Position numbers and translations under genes: made by a program. Below the pieces are notes generated by a model. That model worked only from the letters and a program-made list of their open reading frames with translations, was not told the DNA's origin and did no database searches. This document shows positions 36,797 to 47,282 of a DNA stretch of 64,000 nt, piece by piece. Within the stretch, counting starts at the first letter, position 1; each line of letters opens with the position of its first letter. This DNA comes from Rhodobacteraceae bacterium MED-G08 (lineage in GTDB: Bacteria > Pseudomonadota > Alphaproteobacteria > Rhodobacterales > Rhodobacteraceae). The stretch covers positions 62,001-126,000 of the forward strand of contig NTKT01000001.1 of assembly GCA_002457055.1 (NCBI GenBank), given 5' to 3'.

Positions 36797-36827
36797 AAAG
36801 GCTGGATAAAGGATTTATCCAGCCTTT
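36797..36827. terminator. Bidirectional terminator hairpin between convergent genes
   Basis: Perfect 14-bp stem AAAGGCTGGATAAA / TTTATCCAGCCTTT with a 3-base loop, lying between the glycosyltransferase-like gene and the ABC binding protein gene. Both sides are AT-rich; T-runs are short. It would end the minus-strand transporter operon. Confidence 0.72.
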
Positions 36828-36836
36828 AATTATAAT

Positions 36837-37883
36837 TTATCGCGGCGGTAGTGGCATCCAGCTTGGCACTGAAACATCAGCATGCGCAAACTGAGGCATT
36901 TTTGCAGACAAGTCTTCCATATTTTTTATGTCATTTTCATTTAAAAATGCTTGTGTGATTAGTGTCGGAGGCACCACAACGTTACTACCTGGATTTTCAC
37001 CAGCAAGCATCATTGCAAGCGATCTCACTGAAACTTCTCCAACCACTGCAGGATTTGTTGCAACCGTAGCAGCCCATGCAGAATTTGGCTCTCTCATAGC
37101 TGAAATATCAGCGGTAGAGACATCAGCTGAATATATGTCGATTTGATCTGTTAAACCTGCTTCGTCAACTGCGATTTTAACACCCTTGGCAAACTCGTCG
37201 TAAGGAGCAAACATGACAGTTATATCTGAATTTGCTTGCAAAACTGATCTCGCCTGGTTCGCATTAGAGTTAGCTATTGGATTATCGAGAGTGCCGAATT
37301 GAGCAACTTCCTCGATTCCTGGATTTGCTGCTTTAATGTCTTCCCATGCAGCATGGCGACGATCTAGCGGAGCAATACCCGGCACATAAACATAGCCGGC
37401 TTTCCAACTTGTGCCATTATCTATTATTGCCTGCTCCAAAGCCAATTTACCCAGTAGGTAGTCTGATTGTTCTATCTGAGGTATTGCTGGATTTTCTACA
37501 TTAACGTCAAAGGCGACAACTTTAATACCAGCATCGACTGCTCTTTGAGCTGCATCTCGCATACTCTCGGTCAGACCATGTTGAATTACAATACCATCAA
37601 CACCAAGTGCAATGGCTTGATCTACCATATCAGATTGGAGAGCCGCATCCTGTCTGCTATCAAAAACTCTCAAGTCGACGCCTAGAGCTGCAGCTTGGGT
37701 TTCTACTCCCGAAAGATAGGCCTGAAAAAAATCACCCGTAGATAGATATCTAACGAGCGCAATTTTTACGTCACCCGGATTGTCAAACGGTGCTGGCATA
37801 TCACCAGCTGTCACCGCGGTTGAAAAAAGCGCAGGTAGAACAACGCTTCCTCCTAGTATTTTTAGTATTGATCTTCTAAACAT
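36837..37883 (-). CDS. Ribose-type ABC transporter substrate-binding protein
   Basis: 348 residues, periplasmic binding protein type I (RbsB-like): KIALVRYLSTGDFFQAYLSGVETQAAALG, DSRQDAALQSDMVDQAIALGVDGIVIQ, VVAFDVNVENPAIPQIEQSDYLLGKLA. The N-terminus RRSILKILGGSVVLPALFSTAVTAG reads as a twin-arginine-like signal peptide (RRxxLK). Third gene of ATPase-permease-binding protein operon, divergent from mtnK-mtnA-aldolase. Context suggests a methylthioribose, 5-deoxyribose or similar pentose ligand; this is inference. Confidence 0.88.
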   Translation of the reverse strand: MFRRSILKILGGSVVLPALFSTAVTAGDMPAPFDNPGDVKIALVRYLSTGDFFQAYLSGVETQAAALGVDLRVFDSRQDAALQSDMVDQAIALGVDGIVIQHGLTESMRDAAQRAVDAGIKVVAFDVNVENPAIPQIEQSDYLLGKLALEQAIIDNGTSWKAGYVYVPGIAPLDRRHAAWEDIKAANPGIEEVAQFGTLDNPIANSNANQARSVLQANSDITVMFAPYDEFAKGVKIAVDEAGLTDQIDIYSADVSTADISAMREPNSAWAATVATNPAVVGEVSVRSLAMMLAGENPGSNVVVPPTLITQAFLNENDIKNMEDLSAKMPQFAHADVSVPSWMPLPPR

Positions 37884-37917
37884 AATTACCTCCCATGGTA
37901 TTTTAAAAGCCTGTTAT

Positions 37918-38922
37918 TCAGTGGCTAGTTTTTCGCCCCTTCGATGAAAGAGCAAATGTAAAAATGAGTGCAATAACTAGTACACTCCCCTTTACAAAAT
38001 CTTGAGTATAATACGGCGCGTTCATCATCGTCAAACCTTGAAGAAGCACTCCAACAAAGAGAGCACCTATTGCAGTGCCAAATGCATTAGGCTTCGCCGC
38101 TCCTAACACGGCAAAACCTATCAATGCCGCAGCAACAGAATCCAGTAACAAGTTATTTCCTGAAGCTATATCACCACGACCTAATCTGGCAGAAAGTAGA
38201 ATTCCGCCTATCGAAGCAGTAATCCCTGAAATGACATAAGCAAGAATTTTATATTTATTAACATTCGCTCCAGCCAAAGCAGTGGCAGTCTCGTTTGAAC
38301 CTATTGCATACATAAGCCTACCATGTCTGGTAAGCTCCAAAAAAAGCCAAATAAATACCCCAACCAATAAAAATATAATTACTGGAATTGGTATAAGGTT
38401 TTCTAAGAAAAAATCTAAACGATGTCGACCAAGCCATAAAAAGCTTTGTGAGTAAACACCCTCTGCTGTCTCACCACTAGGAAGCTTCATACCAGTAGAG
38501 ATAGATCTACCTTCCGTAGGTATGCGCTGCAGTCCGATAAGTAAAAACATCATGCCCAGCGTGGCTAATAAGTCTGGAACCCTGGCCTTCACGATTAGAA
38601 GCCCATTTACCAAACCTACAAATGCTCCCATAATAAGACAAGCAATTATGGCCGTGAAGGCTGACATCTCAAGTACGACCATCACATACGCTGAGAGCAT
38701 AAGTGCAGTGGTAGCCACAGAACCTATAGATAAATCAAATCCATCTACCACCAAAGTTGCAGTAACACCGAGCGCCAAAATACCCGTAATAGAAACGGAT
38801 TGAAAAATAAAAACAGCTGAGCGTGGACCGGCAAAACCCTCTGCAACTATAGAGAAGAACAACACCAAACCCAAAAGTAACAATAGAAAACCATAGCGGA
38901 TTGCAAAACTTCTCATATTCAT
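37918..38922 (-). CDS. Ribose-type ABC transporter permease
   Basis: 334 residues, RbsC-like inner-membrane permease with about eight to ten helices. ALGVTATLVVDGFDLSIGSVA, PDLLATLGMMFLLIGLQRI and AVLGAAKPNAFGTAIGALFVGVLLQGL match the family. Follows the ATPase gene by 9 bases and precedes the binding protein gene by 34. Confidence 0.9.
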   Translation of the reverse strand: MNMRSFAIRYGFLLLLLGLVLFFSIVAEGFAGPRSAVFIFQSVSITGILALGVTATLVVDGFDLSIGSVATTALMLSAYVMVVLEMSAFTAIIACLIMGAFVGLVNGLLIVKARVPDLLATLGMMFLLIGLQRIPTEGRSISTGMKLPSGETAEGVYSQSFLWLGRHRLDFFLENLIPIPVIIFLLVGVFIWLFLELTRHGRLMYAIGSNETATALAGANVNKYKILAYVISGITASIGGILLSARLGRGDIASGNNLLLDSVAAALIGFAVLGAAKPNAFGTAIGALFVGVLLQGLTMMNAPYYTQDFVKGSVLVIALIFTFALSSKGRKTSH

Positions 38923-38931
38923 AATACTTTT

Positions 38932-40461
38932 TCACCCATTTAAACTTCCTCTTGCTTCAGCTAAAGTTTCAGACGGTTTTCCACTATAGAGAGAAAGAAT
39001 ATCTGCAATATTGTTCTCTTTATTCTCGAAGATACCAGAATAAGAACCTTCATGTAACACAACGATTTTATCAGCAATTTCTACTGCTTCGTCGAGCTCG
39101 GCGACGAAGACTAATGTTGCTCTATCTTTAGATGACTGCCTTATCTGGCTTCCAATGTCCCTACGCGCTTTTATATCAACTCCTTGAAAGGGCTCATCAA
39201 GTAACAAAACTTCTGATTTTTCTGAAAGCCAACGACCAATCATTACCTTTTGCTGATTGCCTCCTGACAGTGTAGTAACTAAATCAAGCTCTGACTGACA
39301 CACTATCCCTAATTCTGAGATCGACACAGTTGCTTTTCTTTCTAAATTTTTTGGCTTCAGAAATGAAAACCAACTGTGCCGATCCAAGAACGGGAGAACC
39401 ATATTATTTGTAATGTCGAAGTCAGAAACCACAGCATTTGTAGACCTATCCTTCGGACACATAAAAATACCTTTTGATATGGCATCGGCAGGACTTTTAG
39501 GATTATAAGGCTCGCCGTGTAAAAGCATGTCTCCCTCTAATAGAGGGTTCAAACCAAAAATAGCAGAGGCTATTGCCGTTTTTCCGCTGCCTAATAAGCC
39601 AGTTATTGCAATGATTTCATTTTTATAAAATACCAAATCAAAGGGACTACTATATTTTGAAAGTTTTGCGTCACGCAATTCAAATATGGGCGTCCCCTTT
39701 TCTTGCAACTGCAATTTACCATGAACCATTTTTTGACCAAGCATTGCAGTAACTGCGCCCTCGTAATCTAGAGAAGGACCATCAAAAATACCAGAAATCT
39801 TACCATCTCTCATGGTAACTATACGGTCGGCAATAGCTCTAATGTCTGACATGCGATGTGAGATATAAAGTATAGCGACACCTTGCTCTTTTAAATTGGC
39901 AAGAAGTTTAAATAGGCGTTTAGCTTCGTTAGCAGAAAGAGACGAAGTTGGCTCATCAAGTATGAGTAGTTTTGGTTTGCGAGTCATTGCTCTTGCGATT
40001 GCAATCATTTGCCTGTCCGCTAGTCCCAAATCTTTAACTTCAGCTGTGATATCTAAATCTAAGTCCATTGTTGCTGCTACTTTTCTGGCTTCAGCTCGTA
40101 ATTTTTCTGTTCGTAGAAAAAAACCTGCACTACTGTCAGCTAATCGATCAATCATGAGATTTGACGCTACATCAAGGTCCGGGATTACTCCATTATTAAT
40201 AGTTTGATGAACCGTAACTACGCCGGACTGAAACGCATCTGAAGGTGAAGCTGGGGAGAAATTTTCTCCAAAAAGAGTTACGGTTCCTGCATCTGCATTA
40301 TGGACACCACACAATATTTTCACCAGAGTAGATTTACCTGCACCATTTGCTCCCATCAGCACAGTAATTGTGGCTGAAGGCAATTCTAGGTCAACCTCTT
40401 TGAGCACTCGGTTAGGCCCAAAAGATTTTACAATACCTGAAATCTGGCAAGCTAGCTCCAA
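38932..40461 (-). CDS. Ribose-type ABC transporter ATP-binding protein (two ATPase domains)
   Basis: 509 residues, RbsA/MglA-type fused ATPase. First domain: Walker A GANGAGKSTLVKIL near 36, signature-like LADRQMIAIARA, Walker B LLILDEPTSS. Second: GLLGSGKTAIASAI near 290, signature LSGGNQQKVMIGRW, Walker B VLLLDEPFQGVD. The start is TTG with a strong TAGGAGGA ribosome site eight bases upstream. First gene of the importer operon. Confidence 0.92.
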   Translation of the reverse strand: MELACQISGIVKSFGPNRVLKEVDLELPSATITVLMGANGAGKSTLVKILCGVHNADAGTVTLFGENFSPASPSDAFQSGVVTVHQTINNGVIPDLDVASNLMIDRLADSSAGFFLRTEKLRAEARKVAATMDLDLDITAEVKDLGLADRQMIAIARAMTRKPKLLILDEPTSSLSANEAKRLFKLLANLKEQGVAILYISHRMSDIRAIADRIVTMRDGKISGIFDGPSLDYEGAVTAMLGQKMVHGKLQLQEKGTPIFELRDAKLSKYSSPFDLVFYKNEIIAITGLLGSGKTAIASAIFGLNPLLEGDMLLHGEPYNPKSPADAISKGIFMCPKDRSTNAVVSDFDITNNMVLPFLDRHSWFSFLKPKNLERKATVSISELGIVCQSELDLVTTLSGGNQQKVMIGRWLSEKSEVLLLDEPFQGVDIKARRDIGSQIRQSSKDRATLVFVAELDEAVEIADKIVVLHEGSYSGIFENKENNIADILSLYSGKPSETLAEARGSLNG

Positions 40462-40504
40462 CGTGTTGTCCTCCTAAAACTTATGCTTACAAGAGGCTTT
40501 TCAA

Positions 40505-40523
40505 TTGTCAACACTCTTGACAA
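40505..40523. promoter_or_regulatory. Palindrome in the divergent promoter of importer and mtn operons
   Basis: TTGTCAA-CACTC-TTGACAA, perfect 7+7 bp, in the 117-base gap between the ABC operon and mtnK. Each arm also offers a TTGACA -35 element, one for each direction. A further GTCAA half-site follows at 40526-40530. It may be the operator of the SorC-type regulator encoded at the end of the mtn operon, or simply paired -35 boxes. Confidence 0.5.
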
Positions 40524-40578
40524 AAGTCAAAATTTGCCAATGCTTGAAATATCAGTGTTTTTTGTTAAGAGGCTCCAA

Positions 40579-41841
40579 ATGAAAGATGATTTAGAGTATG
40601 AACCTCTGAATTCCAAAACCCTTCCAGAACGATTAAAAAATTTAGAAAGTATAACGTCGTTAATTGGTAATAAATCTGAAGAATGGAAAGTCACAGAAGT
40701 CGGCGATGGAAACCTAAATCTCGTATTTGTTGTTGAGGGGAAACAAGCAAGTCTCATTGTTAAACAAGCTTTACCATATGTACGCTTAGTTGGTGACAGT
40801 TGGCCCCTTCCATTGAGCCGTTCATTCTTTGAACATGAGATACTTTGCAGGCAGGGAGAAAGAGATCCAGGCAGCGTCCCTCAAATCTATTATTTTAATA
40901 AAAAACAAGCAATTATTGTAATGGAAATGCTCTCTCCTCACGTAATTCTACGAAAAAAATTAATCGCTGGAGAATACGTAAATGGGCTTGGGAAAACTCT
41001 AGGTAATTTTTGTGCACGAACTGCGTTTAGAGGATCTGATCTTTCATTGTCAACAAAGGAGAAAAAGAAAGATACTGCACTGTTCCAAGGCAATGACGAA
41101 CTCATGGCAATCACCGAAAACCTTATCTTTACTGATCCTTACTTTGAAGCAGAGATGAACCACCACACAGAAGGACTTGAGCCAGTCATCAAGACGCTAA
41201 GATCCGATGTTTCTTTAAAACAGGAGGTTCAGCATATGCTTCTAAAATTCACCTCAAATACGGAAACATTACTTCACGGCGACCTTCACTCCGGATCAGT
41301 TATGTGTACTGACAGCGAAACGAAAATTATAGATCCGGAATTTGGGTTTTACGGGCCTATGGGTTTCGATATTGGTATGCTGATATCTAACTTTTTAATG
41401 GCTTATTTCAGCCAACCAGGTCATAGAACTGAAAATACATTAGAAGAGTACCAAAATTGGATACTATCAACTATTGAAGAGATATATTCAACGTTCATAA
41501 GTGAATTCAGCAATCTTTGGCGCAATGAAAGGCAGGGGATTTTATTTCCAAAAAGTCTTTTCGAAAATCAAGGACATAGCTCAGAAGGTGCACTGAACGG
41601 AGTGCTTAACCATATTTGGTCAGATGCATTGGGTGTATGTGGGATTGAAATGCATAGACGTATTCTTTCCCTTGCTCACAATGCAGACTTTGAAGAAATA
41701 GCTGACTTAAAAACACGGGCAGAACTGGAAGCTAGAAACCTCATTATGGGTCGCCAACTCATTCTTGAAAGAAACCAAATCAAAGATATTCAGGCAATTC
41801 AAAGTCTTGCAAGAAAATATAATTCGGAGAAACACCTATGA
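40579..41841 (+). CDS. mtnK: S-methyl-5-thioribose kinase
   Basis: 420 residues from the ATG at 40579 (AAGAGG six bases before); an ATG at 40483 would run through the putative operator and add 32 residues with no family likeness. Phosphorylates methylthioribose to methylthioribose 1-phosphate. MtnK signatures: [24 protein letters not shown], catalytic [12 protein letters not shown] and [15 protein letters not shown]. First of four genes on the strand; its end overlaps mtnA by 4 bases. 5-Deoxyribose could also be a substrate. Confidence 0.92.
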   Translation: MKDDLEYEPLNSKTLPERLKNLESITSLIGNKSEEWKVTEVGDGNLNLVFVVEGKQASLIVKQALPYVRLVGDSWPLPLSRSFFEHEILCRQGERDPGSVPQIYYFNKKQAIIVMEMLSPHVILRKKLIAGEYVNGLGKTLGNFCARTAFRGSDLSLSTKEKKKDTALFQGNDELMAITENLIFTDPYFEAEMNHHTEGLEPVIKTLRSDVSLKQEVQHMLLKFTSNTETLLHGDLHSGSVMCTDSETKIIDPEFGFYGPMGFDIGMLISNFLMAYFSQPGHRTENTLEEYQNWILSTIEEIYSTFISEFSNLWRNERQGILFPKSLFENQGHSSEGALNGVLNHIWSDALGVCGIEMHRRILSLAHNADFEEIADLKTRAELEARNLIMGRQLILERNQIKDIQAIQSLARKYNSEKHL

Positions 41842-42947
41842 AGGTAAACGGTACTCATTACCGCTCAATTTGGTATGATCATGAACTTTCAAAAGTTAAA
41901 ATAATAGACCAGCGCTGGTTACCGCATGATTTCAAGGTCGTTGAACTAGAGACATTACAAAGTTTTGCAACTGCGATAAAAGATATGTGGGTTAGAGGGG
42001 CACCATTAATTGGGGCAACGGCGGCTTATGGAGTAGCTATAGCTTTGGAACATGATGCATCTGACAACGGATTAAAAAATGCATACGATACTCTAATCCA
42101 AACCCGCCCAACAGCAATTAACTTACGTTGGTCACTTGACCGAATGCAAACTGAGTTAGCAAACGTTGGAGAAAGTCAACGTCCAGCAGTTGCTATGGAA
42201 ATTGCACATAGAATTGCCGAAGAAGATGTGGAAATAAATAAAAACATCGGCGAATTTGGATTAAAGATAATCAAAAAATTAGCTGAAACAAAAAAACCAG
42301 GAGAGCCTGTACGTTTGCTGACCCATTGTAATGCTGGTTGGCCTGCTACCGTCGATTGGGGGACTGCAACCTCTCCTATGTATCATGCGCACAATGAAAA
42401 CATTCCAATACATGTATGGGTTGATGAAACAAGACCCAGAAACCAAGGAGGAATGACGGCTTGGGAATTACAGAGCCACGGCATCAGCAATACTTATATA
42501 ACAGACAATGCGGGCGGTCATCTTATGCAAAAAGGCTTAGTTGACATGGTTATTGTTGGTACCGATAGAACAACCGCTCAAGGAGATGTGTGTAACAAGA
42601 TTGGAACTTACCTAAAAGCTCTTGCCGCTCATGACAATAAAGTACCTTTCTATGTTGCATTACCTTCTCCAACCATAGATTGGCGAATAAATGATGGTCT
42701 TACGGATATTCCGATTGAAGAGCGACCAGAGAGGGAAGTTACTCATATTTTAGGTAGAAACTCACACAATGATATAGCAGAAGTTCAAGTCACCTCCGAG
42801 GGTGTTCCTGGTGGCAATCCGGCGTTCGATGTAACACCCAATCGACTAATAACTGGCTTGATAACTGAGCGAGGTGTTTCGGAAGCGTCTAAAGATGCAT
42901 TAGCAGAAATGTTCCCAGAAATGGCTGGAGCCACAAAGAATGATTAA
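41838..42947 (+). CDS. mtnA: Methylthioribose-1-phosphate isomerase
   Basis: 369 residues. Isomerises methylthioribose 1-phosphate to methylthioribulose 1-phosphate. Motifs: [13 protein letters not shown], catalytic Cys in [18 protein letters not shown] near 165, [11 protein letters not shown] and the catalytic Asp in [19 protein letters not shown] near 243. THCNAGW in place of the more common THCNTGA places it in a branch I associate with mtnK-linked operons. Overlaps the aldolase-dehydrogenase start by 8 bases. Confidence 0.92.
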   Translation: MKVNGTHYRSIWYDHELSKVKIIDQRWLPHDFKVVELETLQSFATAIKDMWVRGAPLIGATAAYGVAIALEHDASDNGLKNAYDTLIQTRPTAINLRWSLDRMQTELANVGESQRPAVAMEIAHRIAEEDVEINKNIGEFGLKIIKKLAETKKPGEPVRLLTHCNAGWPATVDWGTATSPMYHAHNENIPIHVWVDETRPRNQGGMTAWELQSHGISNTYITDNAGGHLMQKGLVDMVIVGTDRTTAQGDVCNKIGTYLKALAAHDNKVPFYVALPSPTIDWRINDGLTDIPIEERPEREVTHILGRNSHNDIAEVQVTSEGVPGGNPAFDVTPNRLITGLITERGVSEASKDALAEMFPEMAGATKND

Positions 42948-44973
42948 AAATAATTATAAGGAAAAAGACGCTCAAACCTGGACGTCTGAAGCGTCCAAAG
43001 ACGATGCTGATCAACATTTAGCACTACGGGTTTATACCTCTCGATTAATTGGTCAGAATCCTGATCTTGTAATGCATGGAGGCGGGAACACTTCGGTTAA
43101 AGTGGAAAGAAAAAATCTTTTTGGGGAAACCTGCAAAGTTATGCACGTCAAGGGTTCTGGGTGGGATTTGGACACAATACTTGCGCCAGGGCTTCCAGGC
43201 CTTTGGTTGGATCCGCTCAAGAAATTGCGAGAACTTGAGCAGCTTTCCGATGAGAATATGGTAAATATACAACGCGCTAATTTGCTAGATAGTAGCTCAC
43301 CCAACCCATCTGTAGAGACTTTGTTGCACGCATTTCTTCCGCATAAGTATATTGATCATACACACGCAACTCCATTTCTAATTCTGGCAAATTTACCCAA
43401 CGCCACTGAGGTGTGCAAAGATATATTTGGTGAAAAGCTAGGTATTGTTCCATATATCATGCCTGGATTTGCTTTAGCAAAAAAAGCGGCAGAAGTTTTT
43501 GAGCAAAATCCAAGCGTAGAAGGCCTAATGCTCTTGGGACATGGTCATTTTGCCTTTGGAGAGACTGCAAAAGAAAGTTATGATCAAATCATCGTGCATA
43601 CTCAAGCAGTAGCCGACTATCTAAAAATGGAGAATCCAACAAACCTTTTCACTCGCAAACCCCATAAGGCAAGCGGTGTATTTCCAATCATACGAGGCCT
43701 GATAGGTGATATGATTGGACCAAATTCACCTATGCCGATAATGGATCTCAGGAACGGAAAAGACGAACTTCAATTCCTGAAACGCAATGATCTTGAAGAA
43801 CTCTCAACTAGAGGGACAGCCTCTCCAGATCACGTGATCCGCATAAAAGGTAGACCTTTAATCTTAAAGGAGTCTGTTTGGTCTAGGGGCAGAGAGGCAA
43901 TTAAAGAAGAATTGGATAAATATGCAAAAGAATATAAAGCGATGTTTGAGCGCCAGGCGCCAAAAGCCGACCAGCCCAAAACAATGTTGCCTACTGATCC
44001 GAAAAATATTTGGATGGAAGGTATCGGCCTAATTGGATTGGGCGCAAATGCAAAGGCAGCCAGCATAGCAGGAGATCTTGTAGTTCAAAACGCACGAGTG
44101 AGAGCTATTGGCGAAGATGCCGGAGGATTTAGGCCGATCTCCGAAAAAGACTTATTCGATTGCGAGTATTGGTCACTTGAACAGGCAAAGCTAGGAAAGG
44201 GTGCACCACCCAAATTTCAAGGTAAAATTGTGATGATAACTGGCGGCTCTGGAACAATCGGCTTTGCACTAGCTAAGGCCTTTTCTAAGCTTGGGGCACA
44301 AACCATTCTTGTAGACAAAGACGAGATAGCTTTGGAAGAATCCGTAGCTAAACTTGGCGTTGGACACAAATATTTTCCAATTGACGTAACTCATTCCGAT
44401 GCAGCCAACCAAGCCATGTTGGCTGCTATAAATAATTTTGGTGGTTTAGATATATTAATTTCCAATGCCGGAGCCGCGCATGCAGGTCCAATGCTGGGCA
44501 TTTCAAATGAAGAATTGCGGAATGCCTTTGAATTGAACTTTTTCTCTCATTACAGTTTTTCGACGGAAGCGGCAAAAATTCTGAAAGATCAAAATCGCGG
44601 CGGCCAAATTCTGTTCAACATATCAAAGCAAGCAGTGAACCCCGGCAAGAACTTTGGTGCCTATGGGCTTCCAAAGGCCACAACTTTTTTCTTAATGCGA
44701 CAGTTAGCACTTGAACTGGGGTCTGATGGAATTCGTGTGAATGGTATAAATGCGGATAGAATTCGTTCCGGTCTTCTTACCGATGACTTTATATCATCCC
44801 GAGCTAAATCCCGTGGAGTTTCAGAGTCTGAGTACATGGCAGGGAACCTACTAAATAAGGAAGTTACAGCTGAACATGTTGCAGATGCATTCACAGCGTT
44901 GGCTTGTGCTGAAAGCACAACTGGACATGTTATGACCGTGGATGGTGGTAATATAGAAGCAAGTTTACGGTAA
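42940..44973 (+). CDS. Bifunctional class II aldolase / short-chain dehydrogenase (RhaEW-like)
   Basis: 677 residues. N-terminal ~400 residues: class II aldolase/adducin fold with [16 protein letters not shown], zinc-site HTHATPF near 145 and [11 protein letters not shown] near 195. From ~425: Rossmann [17 protein letters not shown], and catalytic YGLPK (YxxxK) near 565. The same architecture is known in RhaEW, the rhamnulose-1-phosphate aldolase/lactaldehyde dehydrogenase. Coupled to mtnA, it should split methylthioribulose 1-phosphate (or 5-deoxyribulose 1-phosphate) to DHAP plus an aldehyde and oxidise or reduce the aldehyde; the substrate is inferred from context. Confidence 0.85.
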   Translation: MIKNNYKEKDAQTWTSEASKDDADQHLALRVYTSRLIGQNPDLVMHGGGNTSVKVERKNLFGETCKVMHVKGSGWDLDTILAPGLPGLWLDPLKKLRELEQLSDENMVNIQRANLLDSSSPNPSVETLLHAFLPHKYIDHTHATPFLILANLPNATEVCKDIFGEKLGIVPYIMPGFALAKKAAEVFEQNPSVEGLMLLGHGHFAFGETAKESYDQIIVHTQAVADYLKMENPTNLFTRKPHKASGVFPIIRGLIGDMIGPNSPMPIMDLRNGKDELQFLKRNDLEELSTRGTASPDHVIRIKGRPLILKESVWSRGREAIKEELDKYAKEYKAMFERQAPKADQPKTMLPTDPKNIWMEGIGLIGLGANAKAASIAGDLVVQNARVRAIGEDAGGFRPISEKDLFDCEYWSLEQAKLGKGAPPKFQGKIVMITGGSGTIGFALAKAFSKLGAQTILVDKDEIALEESVAKLGVGHKYFPIDVTHSDAANQAMLAAINNFGGLDILISNAGAAHAGPMLGISNEELRNAFELNFFSHYSFSTEAAKILKDQNRGGQILFNISKQAVNPGKNFGAYGLPKATTFFLMRQLALELGSDGIRVNGINADRIRSGLLTDDFISSRAKSRGVSESEYMAGNLLNKEVTAEHVADAFTALACAESTTGHVMTVDGGNIEASLR

Positions 44974-45009
44974 ATCAAAGTAACTCTGATAAAGGTATAA
45001 TAAAAACTA

Positions 45010-45990
45010 TTGAAGCAACTCAAACAGAAATTTACTCACTCGCCAAACTATATTCTAAGAGATGATGGCTATCTCGCAAATATTGCGTTGCTGTATTACC
45101 AAGAGGGCCTCAATCAAAGTGAGATTGCAAAACGTCTTGGTTTATCTCGTACGACTATTTTGAATTATCTCAAGGAAGGAAGAGAGCGGGGCATAGTTGA
45201 TATACGAGTAAATGGCGAGACCCTTAATTCTTCAAAGATGGCCCGGGATTTAGCACAGAAATATAAACTTGAAGGTGTCTATGTTGCATATGTTGGAAGA
45301 AAAGCTAAATCAGACTTTTCACTCAGGCATACAGCTCGAGTGGCTGCTCTTGCACTTCATGACATAATCAATCCAGGGGACTTACTGGGAATTGCATGGG
45401 GGGAGACAATAAAGCTAATTGGAGAGCAACTCCCGAACAGGGGGATACCCAATACGGAAGTATGTCAAGTAATTGGCTCGATGGAATCCGATAGATTATT
45501 AAGCGCAGAAGATTGCGCAATCCAAATTGCAAACAAAATTGGCGCTCAATGCCATACCCTCCACGCTCCCGCCATTTTATCATCTTCAAGTTTGGCCACA
45601 GCTCTAAGAGATGAGCCAGCAATAAAAAAACAATTAAAAAAATTTGAAAATCTGAGTGCGATACTGACATCAGTTGGGGATTTAACAGAAACTACTCACG
45701 TTCTATCATCCGGCCTAATTAAAAGAAAACACTTAGATGAAATTATCTCGAATGGAGGCGTTGGTTTTCTTTGTGGCAATTTCATAAAGTCCAATGGCGA
45801 TGATCTTCCATCACCGTTAAAAGATTGTATGATTTCAATAACTCCATCTGAAATAAGAAAAACTCCAAAACGCATCATGGTTGCATCAGGAGAGAAAAAA
45901 ATACATGCTGTTAAAGCAGCACTGACTGGTGGGCACGCAACACATGTGATCTTAGATGAAAATCTAATTTTAGAAATTCTTAAAAGTTAA
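45010..45990 (+). CDS. SorC-family transcriptional regulator
   Basis: 326 residues, TTG start. Helix-turn-helix at ~22-50 (YYQEGLNQSEIAKRLGLSRTTILNYLKEGR), then the SorC sugar-phosphate-sensing domain: DLLGIAWGETIKLIGEQL, VCQVIGSM and a C-terminal GGHATHVILDENLILEIL. SorC proteins respond to phosphorylated sugars. As last gene of the mtn operon it probably senses methylthioribose- or deoxyribose-phosphate and controls both divergent units. The start could be misplaced since AAAGGT lies 12 or so bases away, but no better codon exists. Confidence 0.85.
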   Translation: MKQLKQKFTHSPNYILRDDGYLANIALLYYQEGLNQSEIAKRLGLSRTTILNYLKEGRERGIVDIRVNGETLNSSKMARDLAQKYKLEGVYVAYVGRKAKSDFSLRHTARVAALALHDIINPGDLLGIAWGETIKLIGEQLPNRGIPNTEVCQVIGSMESDRLLSAEDCAIQIANKIGAQCHTLHAPAILSSSSLATALRDEPAIKKQLKKFENLSAILTSVGDLTETTHVLSSGLIKRKHLDEIISNGGVGFLCGNFIKSNGDDLPSPLKDCMISITPSEIRKTPKRIMVASGEKKIHAVKAALTGGHATHVILDENLILEILKS

Positions 45991-46026
45991 ACTATATATT
46001 GGACAGAATGATCTTAGGGTATTAAG

Positions 46027-46638
46027 CTATAAACCGCCAATTTCACGAATTTTTTCAAAAATTTTATCTGAATTATGACCTGCTTTAAGCGACGCAAAAA
46101 TAGTTGGCAGGCCGCCTCGCATTTTTAAAGCATCACGCTCCATCACCTCTAAACTGGCGCCTACATGCGGTGCAAGATCTGTCTTATTTATGACAAGTAT
46201 ATCAGAGCGTGTGATGGCTGGGCCACCCTTACGAGGGATTTCTTCTCCCGCAGCTACATCAATAACATAAATAGTTAAATCCGCTAATTCAGGACTAAAG
46301 GTGGCAGACAAGTTATCACCTCCAGACTCAATTAAAATGACTTCAAGATCAGGTAAACGCTCATTCATTTTCGCTACCGCAGCAAGATTAATGGATGCGT
46401 CCTCTCGGATCGCAGTATGAGGGCACCCGCCCGTTTCGACCCCAAGAATTCTATCAGAGCTCAAAACTTGCATACGTGTCAAAGCTTCCGCATCCTCTTG
46501 AGTATAGATATCGTTAGTTATGGCGGCAATTGAATATGAGTCTTTCATCAACTTACACAATCGTGCAGTCAATGTTGTTTTCCCGGCCCCAACTGGGCCA
46601 CCTATGCCTATCCTAAGTGGACCATTTTGATTCATCAT
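46027..46638 (-). CDS. ureG: Urease accessory GTPase UreG
   Basis: 203 residues. SIMIBI GTPase delivering nickel to urease. P-loop [11 protein letters not shown] near 14, metal-binding [15 protein letters not shown] near 67, [15 protein letters not shown] and [10 protein letters not shown]. Last gene of the urease operon; start overlaps ureF by 4 bases. Confidence 0.96.
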   Translation of the reverse strand: MMNQNGPLRIGIGGPVGAGKTTLTARLCKLMKDSYSIAAITNDIYTQEDAEALTRMQVLSSDRILGVETGGCPHTAIREDASINLAAVAKMNERLPDLEVILIESGGDNLSATFSPELADLTIYVIDVAAGEEIPRKGGPAITRSDILVINKTDLAPHVGASLEVMERDALKMRGGLPTIFASLKAGHNSDKIFEKIREIGGL

Positions 46639-47282
46639 GTTTTAAATATCCTCGACACCTGTGTTTCATGTTTCATTGCGGCAATATCCGAAATAAAGAC
46701 AGATGAATAAATATTATCTAAATTGCCATCTCTCGTTTCATCTGCAACTTGGAGACAAATTGGTGATAATGTTTTTATAATTTTTTGGGCCTCAGTTTGA
46801 CCAAGTGGCATCAATCGCTGTGCCGCAGAAACTAGATTTGATACGTAGGCTTGCAAATATAAACTGGTTGTCAAATTTAATTCTATTCCCTCGACATTTG
46901 CACAAAAACCAATTGCAATTGGGTATACCAACTCATCAATTTCAATTGGCCATACTGCTTCCGTAACACTTTTAAATGCTTTACCAAGTTCGTCCATCTC
47001 TAAAAGGCGCTCCTGGGAACTTGCAAGTGCACGAGCTTTCCTATTTATTTCTATAAGAGCTTCATCTGAGTTGCATTTATAAGCTGCAGCCAAAAATAAT
47101 GCATCTGTACGAGCAGCACCATGCTGCAAAATATTGAATAGCCACTCGCAAAGACTGTCTGCATTACCCAGCCACTGTAAATTCACAAGAGCCTCAAGAC
47201 CGTGACTATATGTGAAGGATCCAACAGGATACGATGGGGAGATCCACTGGCTGAGAGTTAAGATACTTTGCTCAGTGGGCAT
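46635..47282 (-). CDS. ureF: Urease accessory protein UreF
   Basis: 215 residues from the ATG at 47282, which overlaps the ureE stop by 11 bases; the ATG at 47312 would only add a UreE-frame shadow. All-helical partner that forms the UreDFG maturation complex. Motifs [19 protein letters not shown] at the N-terminus and [18 protein letters not shown] near 160 are typical. Confidence 0.94.
   Translation of the reverse strand: MPTEQSILTLSQWISPSYPVGSFTYSHGLEALVNLQWLGNADSLCEWLFNILQHGAARTDALFLAAAYKCNSDEALIEINRKARALASSQERLLEMDELGKAFKSVTEAVWPIEIDELVYPIAIGFCANVEGIELNLTTSLYLQAYVSNLVSAAQRLMPLGQTEAQKIIKTLSPICLQVADETRDGNLDNIYSSVFISDIAAMKHETQVSRIFKT

Noticed and set aside
40483-40578. Longer MtnK start at 40483
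   Set aside because: It would translate through the palindrome/-35 region and adds residues unlike the family; ATG 40579 has a good ribosome site.
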